This document shows, piece by piece, positions 13,306-19,207 of a stretch of 19,207 bases of DNA. A model generated the notes under the pieces. It did no database searches and had not been told where the DNA came from. It was given only the letters and a program-made list of their open reading frames with translations. The DNA lies in the NCBI GenBank assembly GCA_019115685.1, contig DXDC01000410.1, positions 1-19,207 of the forward strand. Reading direction: 5' to 3'. This DNA comes from Candidatus Agrococcus pullicola (GTDB taxonomy: Bacteria > Actinomycetota > Actinomycetes > Actinomycetales > Microbacteriaceae). The stretch's first letter is position 1. Each line of letters begins with the position of its first letter. The position numbers and the translations under genes were made by a program.

Positions 13306-13644
13306 ATGCCGAGACCTCCAGTCACGCCCGACGTCTTCAGTGCCATTGGGCACCCCCGTCGCAGAGCGATCATGACTGCGCTCGCGGGCGAAGGCAGGAA
13401 GGTCTCCGAGCTCGTCGACGCGGTGGGGGTGTCGCAGCCGACCGTTTCGGAACACCTCGCTGCCCTGCGTTCGGTCGGGCTGGTGACCTGCACGAAACGC
13501 GGGCGAGAGCGGATGTATCGCCTCGATACCCGACCATTGCGCGATATCACGGAGTGGATATCCACGCTCGAAGTGTTCTGGGATGAACGCATCGAGCGAT
13601 TGGGGCAGACTCTCGCTTCTATCGACACGGAGGAAGAGCAGTGA
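13306..13644 (+). CDS. ArsR/SmtB-family transcriptional regulator
   Basis: This 112-residue single-domain winged-helix repressor has the recognition region VSELVDAVGVSQPTVSEHLAALRSVGLV (33-60), then the wing KRGRERMYRLD, as in ArsR proteins. It lacks the metal-binding ELCVCDL motif of ArsR/SmtB metal sensors; its only Cys is at 62, so it is unlikely to sense arsenic or zinc in the usual way. It belongs to the group paired with SRPBCC proteins, as here. The start is the ATG at 13306, six bases after TATTCT; the preceding in-frame codons from 13270 lie in the promoter. The next gene starts at GTGA over its stop. Confidence 0.9.
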   Translation: MPRPPVTPDVFSAIGHPRRRAIMTALAGEGRKVSELVDAVGVSQPTVSEHLAALRSVGLVTCTKRGRERMYRLDTRPLRDITEWISTLEVFWDERIERLGQTLASIDTEEEQ

Positions 13645-14069
13645 GCAGCATTCACCGAACCGCGGAGTTCGACGTGCCGGCGGCGACGCTTTGGCGAGCG
13701 CTGACCGATCGCGAGCTACTCGAAGCCTGGCTCATGCCCAACGACTTCCGCGCTGAGGTCGGGCACCGTTTCACGATGACCACGGAGCCCGCGCCGATGT
13801 TCGATGGCACAGTGCATTTGGAAGTGCTCGAGCTTGAACCGCCGCATCGGATGGTGTGGTCGTGGCGCGGAGGCCCGATCGACACGATCGTGACGTTCAC
13901 CGTGACGGAACTCGGTCCGCGCTCGTGTCGCTTTGACTTCTCGCAAGAAGGATTCCGCGGGCCCGGGGCCGAGTTCGCTCGGTTCTTCTTGCGCGGTGGA
14001 TGGAAGAAATTGAACCCTTTACTGGGTGCAGTGGTGAAAACACTCGAGCGAGTTAGGACGGATTCATGA
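13641..14069 (+). CDS. SRPBCC-domain protein, AHSA1/CalC-like
   Basis: The 142-residue protein is a START/Bet v 1-like SRPBCC domain of the AHSA1 type, which forms a deep hydrophobic ligand pocket. Typical features are the N-terminal strand-helix IHRTAEFDVPAATLWRALTD, LLEAWLMPNDF, LEVLELEPPHRMVWSW and TIVTFTVTEL, and the C-terminal helix GGWKKLNPLL. The ligand is unknown. The GTG start overlaps the ArsR stop, and its own stop overlaps the next ATG, so all three are translated in a coupled way. ArsR-SRPBCC pairs are a recurring bacterial arrangement; a role in small-molecule binding or resistance is inferred only from that. Confidence 0.88.
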   Translation: MSSIHRTAEFDVPAATLWRALTDRELLEAWLMPNDFRAEVGHRFTMTTEPAPMFDGTVHLEVLELEPPHRMVWSWRGGPIDTIVTFTVTELGPRSCRFDFSQEGFRGPGAEFARFFLRGGWKKLNPLLGAVVKTLERVRTDS

Positions 14070-14458
14070 ATGACGCAACGCCCTTGGCGCGGAAACTGCA
14101 ACTCAGGTCGGACAGCGGCCTTTGGGTTTGGCCCGAAGGAGAAGCGCCGGGTGAATCGTTCGCGATTGGTGACGACTATGAGCGAACCGACTTGGTCGAC
14201 GCCGACGTTGCGCTGATCTTCGCAGCAGACAGTCAGCAGGTCGATGACGCGCTGACGAAGCACATGGAAGATCTGGCGAGCGTCCGCGCGGTGTGGATCA
14301 TCTACGACAAGGGGAACAAGACCGACATGAACCGCGACACGCTCTGGATTCAGCTCGCCAAGTTCGGCTGGAAGGCGGTGTCGCAGGTTGCCTACAGTGA
14401 GACCCTCTCCGCACTCCGGGTTCGACCGCTGAAGCACGGAGAGGAATCACCGGTGTAG
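14066..14458 (+). CDS. DUF3052-like protein
   Basis: This 130-residue soluble protein has no signal peptide or membrane segment. The layout TPLARKLQLRSD, then DADVALIFAADSQQVDDAL, then VRAVWIIYDKGNKTDMNRDTLW, then KFGWKAVSQVAYSETLSALRVRP, follows that of DUF3052 proteins (KLGI..., DVVLLF..., LWVAWPKK...TDL, AVDETWSGLKFV). The function of that family is not known. Its ATG overlaps the SRPBCC stop by four bases, so it is the third gene of the ArsR operon and may share its ligand response. The stop is five bases from the convergent PEBP stop. The assignment rests on motif layout recalled by eye. Confidence 0.7.
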   Translation: MNDATPLARKLQLRSDSGLWVWPEGEAPGESFAIGDDYERTDLVDADVALIFAADSQQVDDALTKHMEDLASVRAVWIIYDKGNKTDMNRDTLWIQLAKFGWKAVSQVAYSETLSALRVRPLKHGEESPV

Positions 14459-14463
14459 CGCTT

Positions 14464-14997
14464 CTATCGGCCGAAAATACCCGTTATTCGTGCGCGGCCG
14501 AGCGTGTGGCCGAACATCATGAAGCCGAGCAGCGCGGGTGAGGCTCCTTCGTCGATGTCGAGGCTCTCCACGTCGAGCGCGTGCACGACGAACATGTATC
14601 GGTGGTCGCCGTGCCCGGGAGGTGGCGCTGCGCCGACGAATCCGCGCACACCGCCGTCGTTGCGGAGGACGCGTACGCTGTCGGCCAAGGCGTCGCTCAC
14701 CGCATCCAGGGTGAAAGCGCCCTCGTCGAGCGAGGTCACATCCGCGGGGATGCCGTGCGCTGCGAAGTGCCAGAAACCGCTGGCGGTAGGGGCATCCGGG
14801 TCGTAGCAGGTCAGGGCGAAGCTGCGAGTGCCCTCGGGGGCGTCGGCCCAGGCCAGCTGGGGGGTCTTGTCATCGCCTCCTGCACCCATGACGCCGCTCA
14901 CCTGCGGCATCGGCAGTGCGGCGCCGTCGGTGAAGGACGTGGATGTCACGGTGAACTCGGCAACGTCCGGCAGAGCGTCGTAGGGATCGTAGGTCAT
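14464..14997 (-). CDS. YbhB/YbcL-family (PEBP, Raf kinase inhibitor-like) protein
   Basis: The 177-residue protein has the phosphatidylethanolamine-binding protein fold. Signature segments are FALTCYDPDAPTASGFWHFAAHGIP (60-84), GVRGFVGAAPPPGHGDHRYMFVVHAL (116-141) and the late FMMFGHTLGRARITGIFGR (159-177). The DPDAP and GHGDHRY segments line the anion-binding pocket. No signal peptide is seen, so it is cytoplasmic. The start is the ATG at 14997, with AGGAAAGGA upstream; longer frames have no ribosome site. It begins 19 bases after the SDR stop and is the last gene of the symporter operon. The role of bacterial YbhB proteins is unclear. Confidence 0.9.
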   Translation of the reverse strand: MTYDPYDALPDVAEFTVTSTSFTDGAALPMPQVSGVMGAGGDDKTPQLAWADAPEGTRSFALTCYDPDAPTASGFWHFAAHGIPADVTSLDEGAFTLDAVSDALADSVRVLRNDGGVRGFVGAAPPPGHGDHRYMFVVHALDVESLDIDEGASPALLGFMMFGHTLGRARITGIFGR

Positions 14998-15016
14998 GGT
15001 TTCCTTTCCTCGTGGT

Positions 15017-15694
15017 TCATGTCGACCAGCCGCCGTCCGCTGTCCAGACGGCGCCGGTGACGTATCCGCTCTCGGCTGAGAGCAGGAACTCCGCGATATT
15101 GGCGATCTCGTCGGAGGTACCGGGACGCCCGACGGGAATCTCCTTCTCCATTCTCTCGGCATGCTGCCGATCTGCCCACCCCGCGGAAGTCATCGGAGTG
15201 AGAATGGAGCCGGGCGCGATCGCATTTACGCGGACGCCGTCGCCCGCCAACTCGAGCGCAGCCGAGCGGGTGAGCGACTCGATCGCCGCCTTGGACGCGT
15301 TGTAGGCGATCTGATGCTCTACCGTTCGGCGTGCGGTCGCCGAGGACAGCAGGACGACGGATTTCGGCGCCGCCCCGCTTCGTGCCCGGCGTGCCGTCCA
15401 CCGCAGTGCCAGGAAAGTACCGACGACGTTGACGTCAAGGACGCGAGCGAAGTCTTCCGCGCTCGTCGCGGGGAGCGGGCTTCGTATCCGGATGCCCGCC
15501 GCATGGACGAGCCCGGTGCAGCCATCGCCCGGCAAGGACTCCCACGCGGCCTCACTCGTAACGTCGAACGGGTTGTCACCGGTGATGTCGAGTCTCCGTA
15601 CGTCGTGACCCTTGGCAAGAAGTCGATCGGCGATGGCGGCGCCGATACCAGAACCCGCACCTGTGACGACTACGCACTCGCGTTCAGCCGGCAC
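15017..15694 (-). CDS. Short-chain dehydrogenase/reductase (SDR), classical type
   Basis: The 225-residue NAD(P)-dependent oxidoreductase has the cofactor motif TGAGSGIG (11-18), HAAG (64-67), NVVG (89-92), and catalytic Ser118, Tyr131 and Lys135 in YNASK. DGVRVNAIAPGSILTPM (152-168) and the C-terminal GYVTGAVWTADGGWST (210-225) complete the classical pattern. Asp36 at the end of the second strand (RRLDIT) suggests preference for NAD rather than NADP. The GTG start at 15694 is supported by GAGGAG eight bases upstream and overlaps the symporter gene by 11 bases. It probably acts on the compound imported by that symporter; the substrate is unknown. Confidence 0.93.
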   Translation of the reverse strand: MPAERECVVVTGAGSGIGAAIADRLLAKGHDVRRLDITGDNPFDVTSEAAWESLPGDGCTGLVHAAGIRIRSPLPATSAEDFARVLDVNVVGTFLALRWTARRARSGAAPKSVVLLSSATARRTVEHQIAYNASKAAIESLTRSAALELAGDGVRVNAIAPGSILTPMTSAGWADRQHAERMEKEIPVGRPGTSDEIANIAEFLLSAESGYVTGAVWTADGGWST

Positions 15695-17114
15695 TGCGGA
15701 TCTCCTCGGTCTTATCGTCGATCTTACGCATGCCCCACTCTCTGAAGATGAAGGCCGTCAGCGTGTACGCGGCCAGCGAGATGCCGACAGCGACGACGAT
15801 CAGCGGAACCGGACCCGTGGAGATGATGCCGGTGAGTCCTAGCAGCGCGGTGACAGCGCCGAAGGCGATCGACGCGATGGACGCTTTCTCGCCGCCGAAG
15901 CGTGTGAAGAGACCAAGCATGAATGAGACGAAGATGCTCGAGCCGTACATGGTGAATGCCATCGTCAGCACCTGAATGATGCCCGGCGCCAGCAGTGAGA
16001 AGAAGAGCGCGATGCCGCCGAGACCGACGGTGAGACCGCGGGACCAGACCAGCTGCAGGCGCGAATCTTCGCGGAATCGTCGCATCCTCGAGAGGAAGTC
16101 GTTCGAGATATTGCTGACCGCCGCAAGGAGCAGCGCATCCGCGGTCGACAGCACGGCCGAGATGATCGCCGCGATCAGGATGCCCGCCGCCCACACTGGG
16201 AGCACCTCGTTGATGAGCGCCGGAACAACGCCGACGTCGGGGTCGAGATCGGGGAATATCGCGCGTGCTGCCATGCCGGCGATGGCGGGAACGACCGCGA
16301 AGGCTGCGGTGAGCAAGCCGGCGATGCCCGCACCGAGGGCAGCCGATTTCGCGGACTTCGCCGAGAACACGCGTTGCATGACGTCCTGCCCCACGAGCTT
16401 GTGCACGATGACCGGCAGCGCTGCGCCGAGGAAGAACGACCAGCCCTGATTCAGCGGGTTGAAGGGCTGATCGATCTCGGTGCCCTCGTACGCAGCCGCG
16501 ATGGCAGTCATGCCGCCGGCTTCAGAAACTGCGATGAACATGACAAGGACGAGGCCGCCGACGATGACGACGAACTGGATCGCGTCGGTGATCGCAACGC
16601 CCCACATGCCGGCGATGACGGTGAAGAGGATGATGAGCGCGGTGCCGACGATCGCTCCCCAGGTGTTGGAAAGGCCGAGGGCGGTGAGCGAAGACGCTGC
16701 CGCGCCGACCTGACCGGCCAGGATGCCCGTCAGCGCCAGAATCGAGAACGCGGACGCCAGGACGCGCACCCTACTGCTCGCGAAGCGCTTCTCGAGGAAG
16801 TCTGCGACGGTCACGAAGGGCTTGCCTCGGATCGGCTTCGCGACGAAGATCGCGAGGAAGACCAAGCCGACGCAGATGCCGATGGCGAAGCCGATTGCGG
16901 CGAAACCCACCGAGTAGGCGTCCTGGCTGGTGCCGAGCACGAAGGCGCCGCCGAAGTTGATCGCGAGCAGCATGACCGCGATGAGGCCGGCGCCGAGCTT
17001 TCGGCCAGCGAGCAGATAATCGGTGTCGCTCTTGACGCGGCGTCTCAGCCAGAGGACGATCAGGCCCGTTACGAGTAGATACAGGGCGATGACAATAGTG
17101 ATGCCGAAATTCAT
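15684..17114 (-). CDS. Sodium:solute symporter (SSS) family transporter
   Basis: This 476-residue membrane protein has about 13 hydrophobic segments, the SSS/LeuT-fold layout. Family features include DYLLAGRKLGAGLIAVMLLA near residue 33, FVTVADFLEKRFAS near 100, AGMWGVAITDAIQFVVI near 165-180, QDVMQRVFSAKSAKSA near 245 and AAIISAVLSTADALLLAAVSNISND near 313-337, which includes the Ser/Thr residues of the sodium site. The start is the ATG at 17114, with GCGAGGCGCC upstream. Substrates in this family range over sugars, proline, pantothenate, short-chain acids and choline; none can be assigned. Position next to an Lrp/AsnC regulator suggests an amino acid or organic acid. First gene of the symporter-SDR-PEBP operon. 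Confidence 0.9.
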   Translation of the reverse strand: MNFGITIVIALYLLVTGLIVLWLRRRVKSDTDYLLAGRKLGAGLIAVMLLAINFGGAFVLGTSQDAYSVGFAAIGFAIGICVGLVFLAIFVAKPIRGKPFVTVADFLEKRFASSRVRVLASAFSILALTGILAGQVGAAASSLTALGLSNTWGAIVGTALIILFTVIAGMWGVAITDAIQFVVIVGGLVLVMFIAVSEAGGMTAIAAAYEGTEIDQPFNPLNQGWSFFLGAALPVIVHKLVGQDVMQRVFSAKSAKSAALGAGIAGLLTAAFAVVPAIAGMAARAIFPDLDPDVGVVPALINEVLPVWAAGILIAAIISAVLSTADALLLAAVSNISNDFLSRMRRFREDSRLQLVWSRGLTVGLGGIALFFSLLAPGIIQVLTMAFTMYGSSIFVSFMLGLFTRFGGEKASIASIAFGAVTALLGLTGIISTGPVPLIVVAVGISLAAYTLTAFIFREWGMRKIDDKTEEIRSAG

Positions 17115-17166
17115 GGCGCCTCGCTGTCGGCCGGTTAATGGGAGATCGTGTGAACGAATTGCGTCA

Positions 17167-17196
17167 ACTGTACGTACTGTCCATATCAAATTGCAA
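17167..17196 (-). promoter_or_regulatory. Promoter of the symporter operon
   Basis: On the minus strand, TTGCAA (-35, 17196-17191) and TACAGT (-10, 17172-17167) are separated by 18 bases. A leader of about 45 bases precedes the ATG at 17114. The -10 overlaps the 8-bp palindrome GTACGTAC (17170-17177). Confidence 0.5.
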
Positions 17197-17205
17197 GCCA
17201 AGCGA

Positions 17206-17217
17206 ATAATTAATTAT
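17206..17217. promoter_or_regulatory. AT-rich palindrome ATAATTAATTAT, candidate Lrp/AsnC operator
   Basis: This is a perfect 12-bp palindrome, with near-matching outer bases CGA and TCG. It lies 9 bases from the symporter -35 and 4 bases from the -35 of the regulator gene, so one bound protein could control both divergent units. Lrp-family proteins favour AT-rich dyads. Confidence 0.55.
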
Positions 17218-17221
17218 CGTT

Positions 17222-17252
17222 TTGTCAACAATGCCGCTCGACTGGCTAGACT
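17222..17252 (+). promoter_or_regulatory. Promoter of the Lrp/AsnC gene
   Basis: TTGTCA (17222-17227) and TAGACT (17247-17252) are separated by 19 bases. The expected start near 17259 gives a leader of about 40 bases ending in a real ribosome site, unlike most plus-strand genes here. Confidence 0.5.
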
Positions 17253-17299
17253 ATGAAGACAGCGAACCGGGCCCCGCCGCCCACATCCGAGGAGCGACC

Positions 17300-17779
17300 A
17301 TGCGTGAGTCCCGACAGCTGATCGACGATCTCGATCGCCGTATCCTTCGCGCCCTGCGCGATCGCCCCCGCGCACCGATGAGCGAGCAGGCGGCGGATGT
17401 CGGAGTGTCCAGGGCCACGTTCAAGACGAGACTCGATCGGCTGTGGGATCTGGGCATCATCATCGGCCGCGAAACACAACTCGATTTGGCGTCACTGGGG
17501 TTCGAGGTACAGGCGTGGGTCGAGATCAATGTGCAGCAGTCGGACCTCGCCGATGTCGCAGCGTATCTCGACGCGATGCCGCAGGTGATCGAAGCGTTCG
17601 CATCCACGGGGCAGGGCGACGTGCAGTGTCGTGTCGCTGCCCGCGACACTCTGCATTTGCAGGAAGTGCTGCTGCACATCTCCCGTTGCCCGCAGGTGCT
17701 GAGCACGGAGAGCGCAGTGATACTGAGCAGTCTCGTCAGCCACAGGAAGGTGCAAGCCCTGGATCTGCTCGATCTCTAG
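17300..17779 (+). CDS. Lrp/AsnC-family transcriptional regulator
   Basis: The 159-residue protein has an N-terminal AsnC-type helix-turn-helix (about 8-56: IDDLDRRILRALRDRPRAPM, then SEQAADVGVSRATFKTRLDRLWDLGII) followed by a RAM/AsnC ligand-binding domain (about 66-145: AWVEINVQQSDLADVAAYLDAM, VIEAFASTGQGDVQCRVAARD). The length and layout are standard. The ATG at 17300 is chosen because GAGGAG lies five bases upstream; in-frame TTG 17222 and ATG 17231 fall within the promoter. Members usually sense amino acids and control their transport. It is divergent from the symporter operon across an AT-rich palindrome, so that operon and itself are the likely targets. Confidence 0.92.
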   Translation: MRESRQLIDDLDRRILRALRDRPRAPMSEQAADVGVSRATFKTRLDRLWDLGIIIGRETQLDLASLGFEVQAWVEINVQQSDLADVAAYLDAMPQVIEAFASTGQGDVQCRVAARDTLHLQEVLLHISRCPQVLSTESAVILSSLVSHRKVQALDLLDL

Positions 17780-17796
17780 CCTGACGCGCCTACCAC

Positions 17797-17826
17797 TCGA
17801 CAAAGTCGGTTAGGTTACCCTAACCT
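17797..17826 (+). promoter_or_regulatory. Promoter of the siderophore operon, leaderless
   Basis: TCGACA (17797-17802) and TAACCT (17821-17826) are separated by 18 bases; six bases then precede the GTG at 17833. The -10 lies inside the iron box, so a bound repressor would block RNA polymerase. Confidence 0.65.
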
Positions 17827-17828
17827 TG
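17810..17828. promoter_or_regulatory. DtxR/IdeR iron box
   Basis: TTAGGTTACCCTAACCTTG matches the DtxR/IdeR consensus TTAGGTTAGGCTAACCTAA at 15 of 19 positions. The core AGGTTA-CCC-TAACCT is a perfect inverted repeat. Iron-loaded DtxR would repress the operon when iron is plentiful. Confidence 0.9.
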
Positions 17829-17832
17829 TGCG

Positions 17833-18774
17833 GTGACCGTTCAGCAGACATCCACGAGGCCCGCGTACCGCCCCTTCGTCACTCGCGTGATGGGCAAGCG
17901 CTTCATCGCCGAGAACTTCCTCCGCGTCACGTTCGGCTGCGACGAGTTCGACACGGTCGGGCTCACGGGTCTCGACCAACGGATCAAGCTGGTCATCCCG
18001 AACGCCGACACGCCGCTCGGCGATTTCGGTCAGCGCGACGAGACCTGCATCGGCTCGGGCAACTGGTACGCCAACTGGCGCGAGCTCCCCATTGACGAGC
18101 GCGGCTGCATGCGTACCTACACGATTCGCTATCCGAACCAGGAACAGCGCACGATCGATATCGACTTCGTGCTCCACGGCGATGGCGGACCCGCGAGTGC
18201 GTGGGTGCAGAACGCCCGGGAGGGCGACGAACTCGTCATCGTCGCCCCCGACGAACAGTCAGAGCATTCCGCTTCCGGCAGCGACTGGCACCCCGGCACC
18301 GCCAGGCGCGTCCTGCTGGCAGGTGACGAAACAGCCGCACCTGCGATTGCGGGCATCCTCGAACAGCTCGGGCCCTATTTCAGCGTCGACGCCTTCATCG
18401 AAGTGCCAGACGCGAGCGATGTCTTCGACATCAAGACACGAGCGAGTGCGAGCATCCGCTGGATTCCGCGGAAGGATGCCGAGCACGGGGCGCTCCTCAT
18501 CGATGCGGTCAGGCAGTGGGCACAGAGTGCACAGGACGTGCTCGCCGCTGCGGCGGCGCCGGTGCAGCAGGAACTCGACCCCGTCGACGTCGACCGAGAA
18601 CTGCTCTGGGAGAGCCCAGCCGATAGCGATGGCGAGTTCTACGCCTGGATCGCGGGAGAGTCCATGGCGATCAAAACCATCCGACGCCTGCTGGTGCGCG
18701 AGCAGGGCGTCGACCGTAAGCGCGTCGCATTCATGGGGTACTGGCGGCACGGTCAGGCGGAACGACAGTCGTGA
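17833..18774 (+). CDS. Siderophore-interacting protein (SIP), FAD/NAD(P)H ferric reductase
   Basis: This 313-residue cytoplasmic flavoprotein of the SIP/ViuB family reduces ferric siderophores to release iron. FAD-binding RTYTIR (94-99) and DFVLHGDGGPASAWV (111-125), nucleotide-binding GDETAAPA (164-171), WIAGES (272-277) and the hallmark YWRHGQAE (303-310) are all present. The start is the GTG at 17833, six bases after the -10 and just after the iron box, so the mRNA is probably leaderless. Its stop overlaps the GTG of the permease gene. With the following FecCD-type permease it belongs to a siderophore uptake operon controlled by DtxR. Confidence 0.95.
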   Translation: MTVQQTSTRPAYRPFVTRVMGKRFIAENFLRVTFGCDEFDTVGLTGLDQRIKLVIPNADTPLGDFGQRDETCIGSGNWYANWRELPIDERGCMRTYTIRYPNQEQRTIDIDFVLHGDGGPASAWVQNAREGDELVIVAPDEQSEHSASGSDWHPGTARRVLLAGDETAAPAIAGILEQLGPYFSVDAFIEVPDASDVFDIKTRASASIRWIPRKDAEHGALLIDAVRQWAQSAQDVLAAAAAPVQQELDPVDVDRELLWESPADSDGEFYAWIAGESMAIKTIRRLLVREQGVDRKRVAFMGYWRHGQAERQS

Positions 18775-19207
18775 CCACCGCCGCCAAAGGCGTGATAACT
18801 GCCGCCGTTTCGGTGGCACTGCTTGCTCTCGTGACGCTGGGCAGCCTCGCGATCGGCAGCCGCGATGTCGACCCCGCCACCGTGTGGCAGATTCTGATCG
18901 GCGCGGATACGGACAGCAACGACGCGAGCGTCGTGCTGCAGCAGCGCGTTCCGCGCACGGTCATAGGGGCGTTCGCGGGAGCAGCACTCGGCGTCGCGGG
19001 ATCCCTGATGCAGGGCCTGACGCGCAACCCGCTCTCGGACCCGGGCCTGCTCGGCGTCAACGCCGGGGCATCCGTCGCGGTGCTGATCGCGATCACGGCA
19101 CTCGGCATCACGAACCCCGGTGGCTTCACGCTCTTCGCCCTCGTCGGCGCGGCGCTTGCGGCGGCGTTGGTGATGGCGATCGGCACCCGCGGCAGGGACG
19201 GTGGCGG
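18771..19207 (+). CDS. FecCD-family siderophore ABC transporter permease (partial, runs off right edge)
   Basis: An open frame begins at the GTG at 18771, overlapping the SIP stop as GTGA, and continues past the window; 145 complete codons are visible. The N-terminus is hydrophobic (VITAAVSVALLALVTLGSLAIG), followed by the signature QQRVPRTVIGAFAGAALGVAGSLMQGLTRNPLSDPGLLGVNAGA spread over about residues 57-100. This is the FecCD/FepD/BtuC motif R-x-PR...GAxLxxxGxxxQxxxRNPLxxPxxLG. At least three transmembrane segments are visible. It should import ferric siderophore across the membrane with a binding protein, an ATPase and often a second permease, presumably encoded to the right. Confidence 0.93.
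   Translation, partial: MTTAAKGVITAAVSVALLALVTLGSLAIGSRDVDPATVWQILIGADTDSNDASVVLQQRVPRTVIGAFAGAALGVAGSLMQGLTRNPLSDPGLLGVNAGASVAVLIAITALGITNPGGFTLFALVGAALAAALVMAIGTRGRDGG

Noticed and set aside
15161..17078. Plus-strand open frames antisense to the SDR and symporter genes
   Set aside because: They mirror clear SDR and SSS coding sequence and encode charged low-complexity products.
1..19207. CRISPR array, tRNA, rRNA, toxin-antitoxin or defence gene cluster
   Set aside because: No regularly spaced direct repeats, cloverleaf-like sequence or recognisable defence proteins were found on either strand by eye.

Overview
The window is a moderately high-GC actinobacterial chromosome segment, most likely from the family Microbacteriaceae or a close relative. 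This is inferred from the codon use with G/C-rich third positions, frequent GTG and TTG starts, a DtxR/IdeR-type iron box, and a striking number of genes whose start codon lies 6-7 bases downstream of a TANNNT-like -10 box, as expected of leaderless mRNAs. No rRNA, tRNA, CRISPR array, insertion sequence, integrase or phage gene was seen. It is accessory-type metabolic, transport and regulatory chromosome made of many small operons.

Layout, left to right. (1) 90-2073, plus: a GntR/YtrA-type repressor, an ABC ATPase and a six-helix membrane protein, overlapping or tightly spaced; a strong hairpin ends the unit. (2) 2147-3055, minus: a CPBP-family membrane protease homologue, divergent from (3) 3185-5034, plus: a NarL-type sensor kinase and response regulator. 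A GTGACC-GG-GGTCAC palindrome lies between them. (4) 5263-6695, plus: a lipoprotein and an overlapping exported protein with a PKD-like segment. This is the least understood and most AT-rich part of the window. (5) 6764-7417 and 7478-8050, plus: pyroglutamyl peptidase I and a LURP-one-like protein. (6) 8047-8469, minus, and 8526-9398, plus: a MerR regulator divergent from an alpha/beta hydrolase with an Asp nucleophile. A perfect 20-bp palindrome sits inside a 19-bp promoter spacer, the classic MerR arrangement. (7) 9401-13131, minus: metN-metI-metQ methionine importer followed by a threonine-aldolase-type PLP enzyme. (8) 13306-14458, plus: an ArsR regulator, an SRPBCC/AHSA1 protein and a DUF3052-like protein with overlapping stops and starts. 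(9) 14464-17114, minus: sodium:solute symporter, SDR oxidoreductase and a YbhB/YbcL (PEBP) protein. They are divergent from an Lrp/AsnC regulator (17300-17779), with an AT-rich palindrome between the two promoters. (10) 17833 to the right edge, plus: an iron-regulated siderophore-interacting flavoreductase and the start of a FecCD-type siderophore permease that runs out of the window.

How the parts work together. Most units pair a local one- or two-component regulator with the transporter or enzyme it probably controls: GntR with an ABC exporter, a two-component pair near a CPBP protein, MerR with a hydrolase, ArsR with SRPBCC, Lrp with a symporter, and DtxR with iron uptake. Amino-acid and peptide salvage recurs (MetNIQ, threonine aldolase, pyroglutamyl peptidase, Lrp-linked symporter), which suggests a heterotroph living on peptides and amino acids. 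The clearest candidates for something undescribed are the lipoprotein/PKD-like pair with its unusual upstream region, and the MerR-hydrolase switch with its Cys-rich sensor tail. Operator and promoter calls are by eye and unverified.
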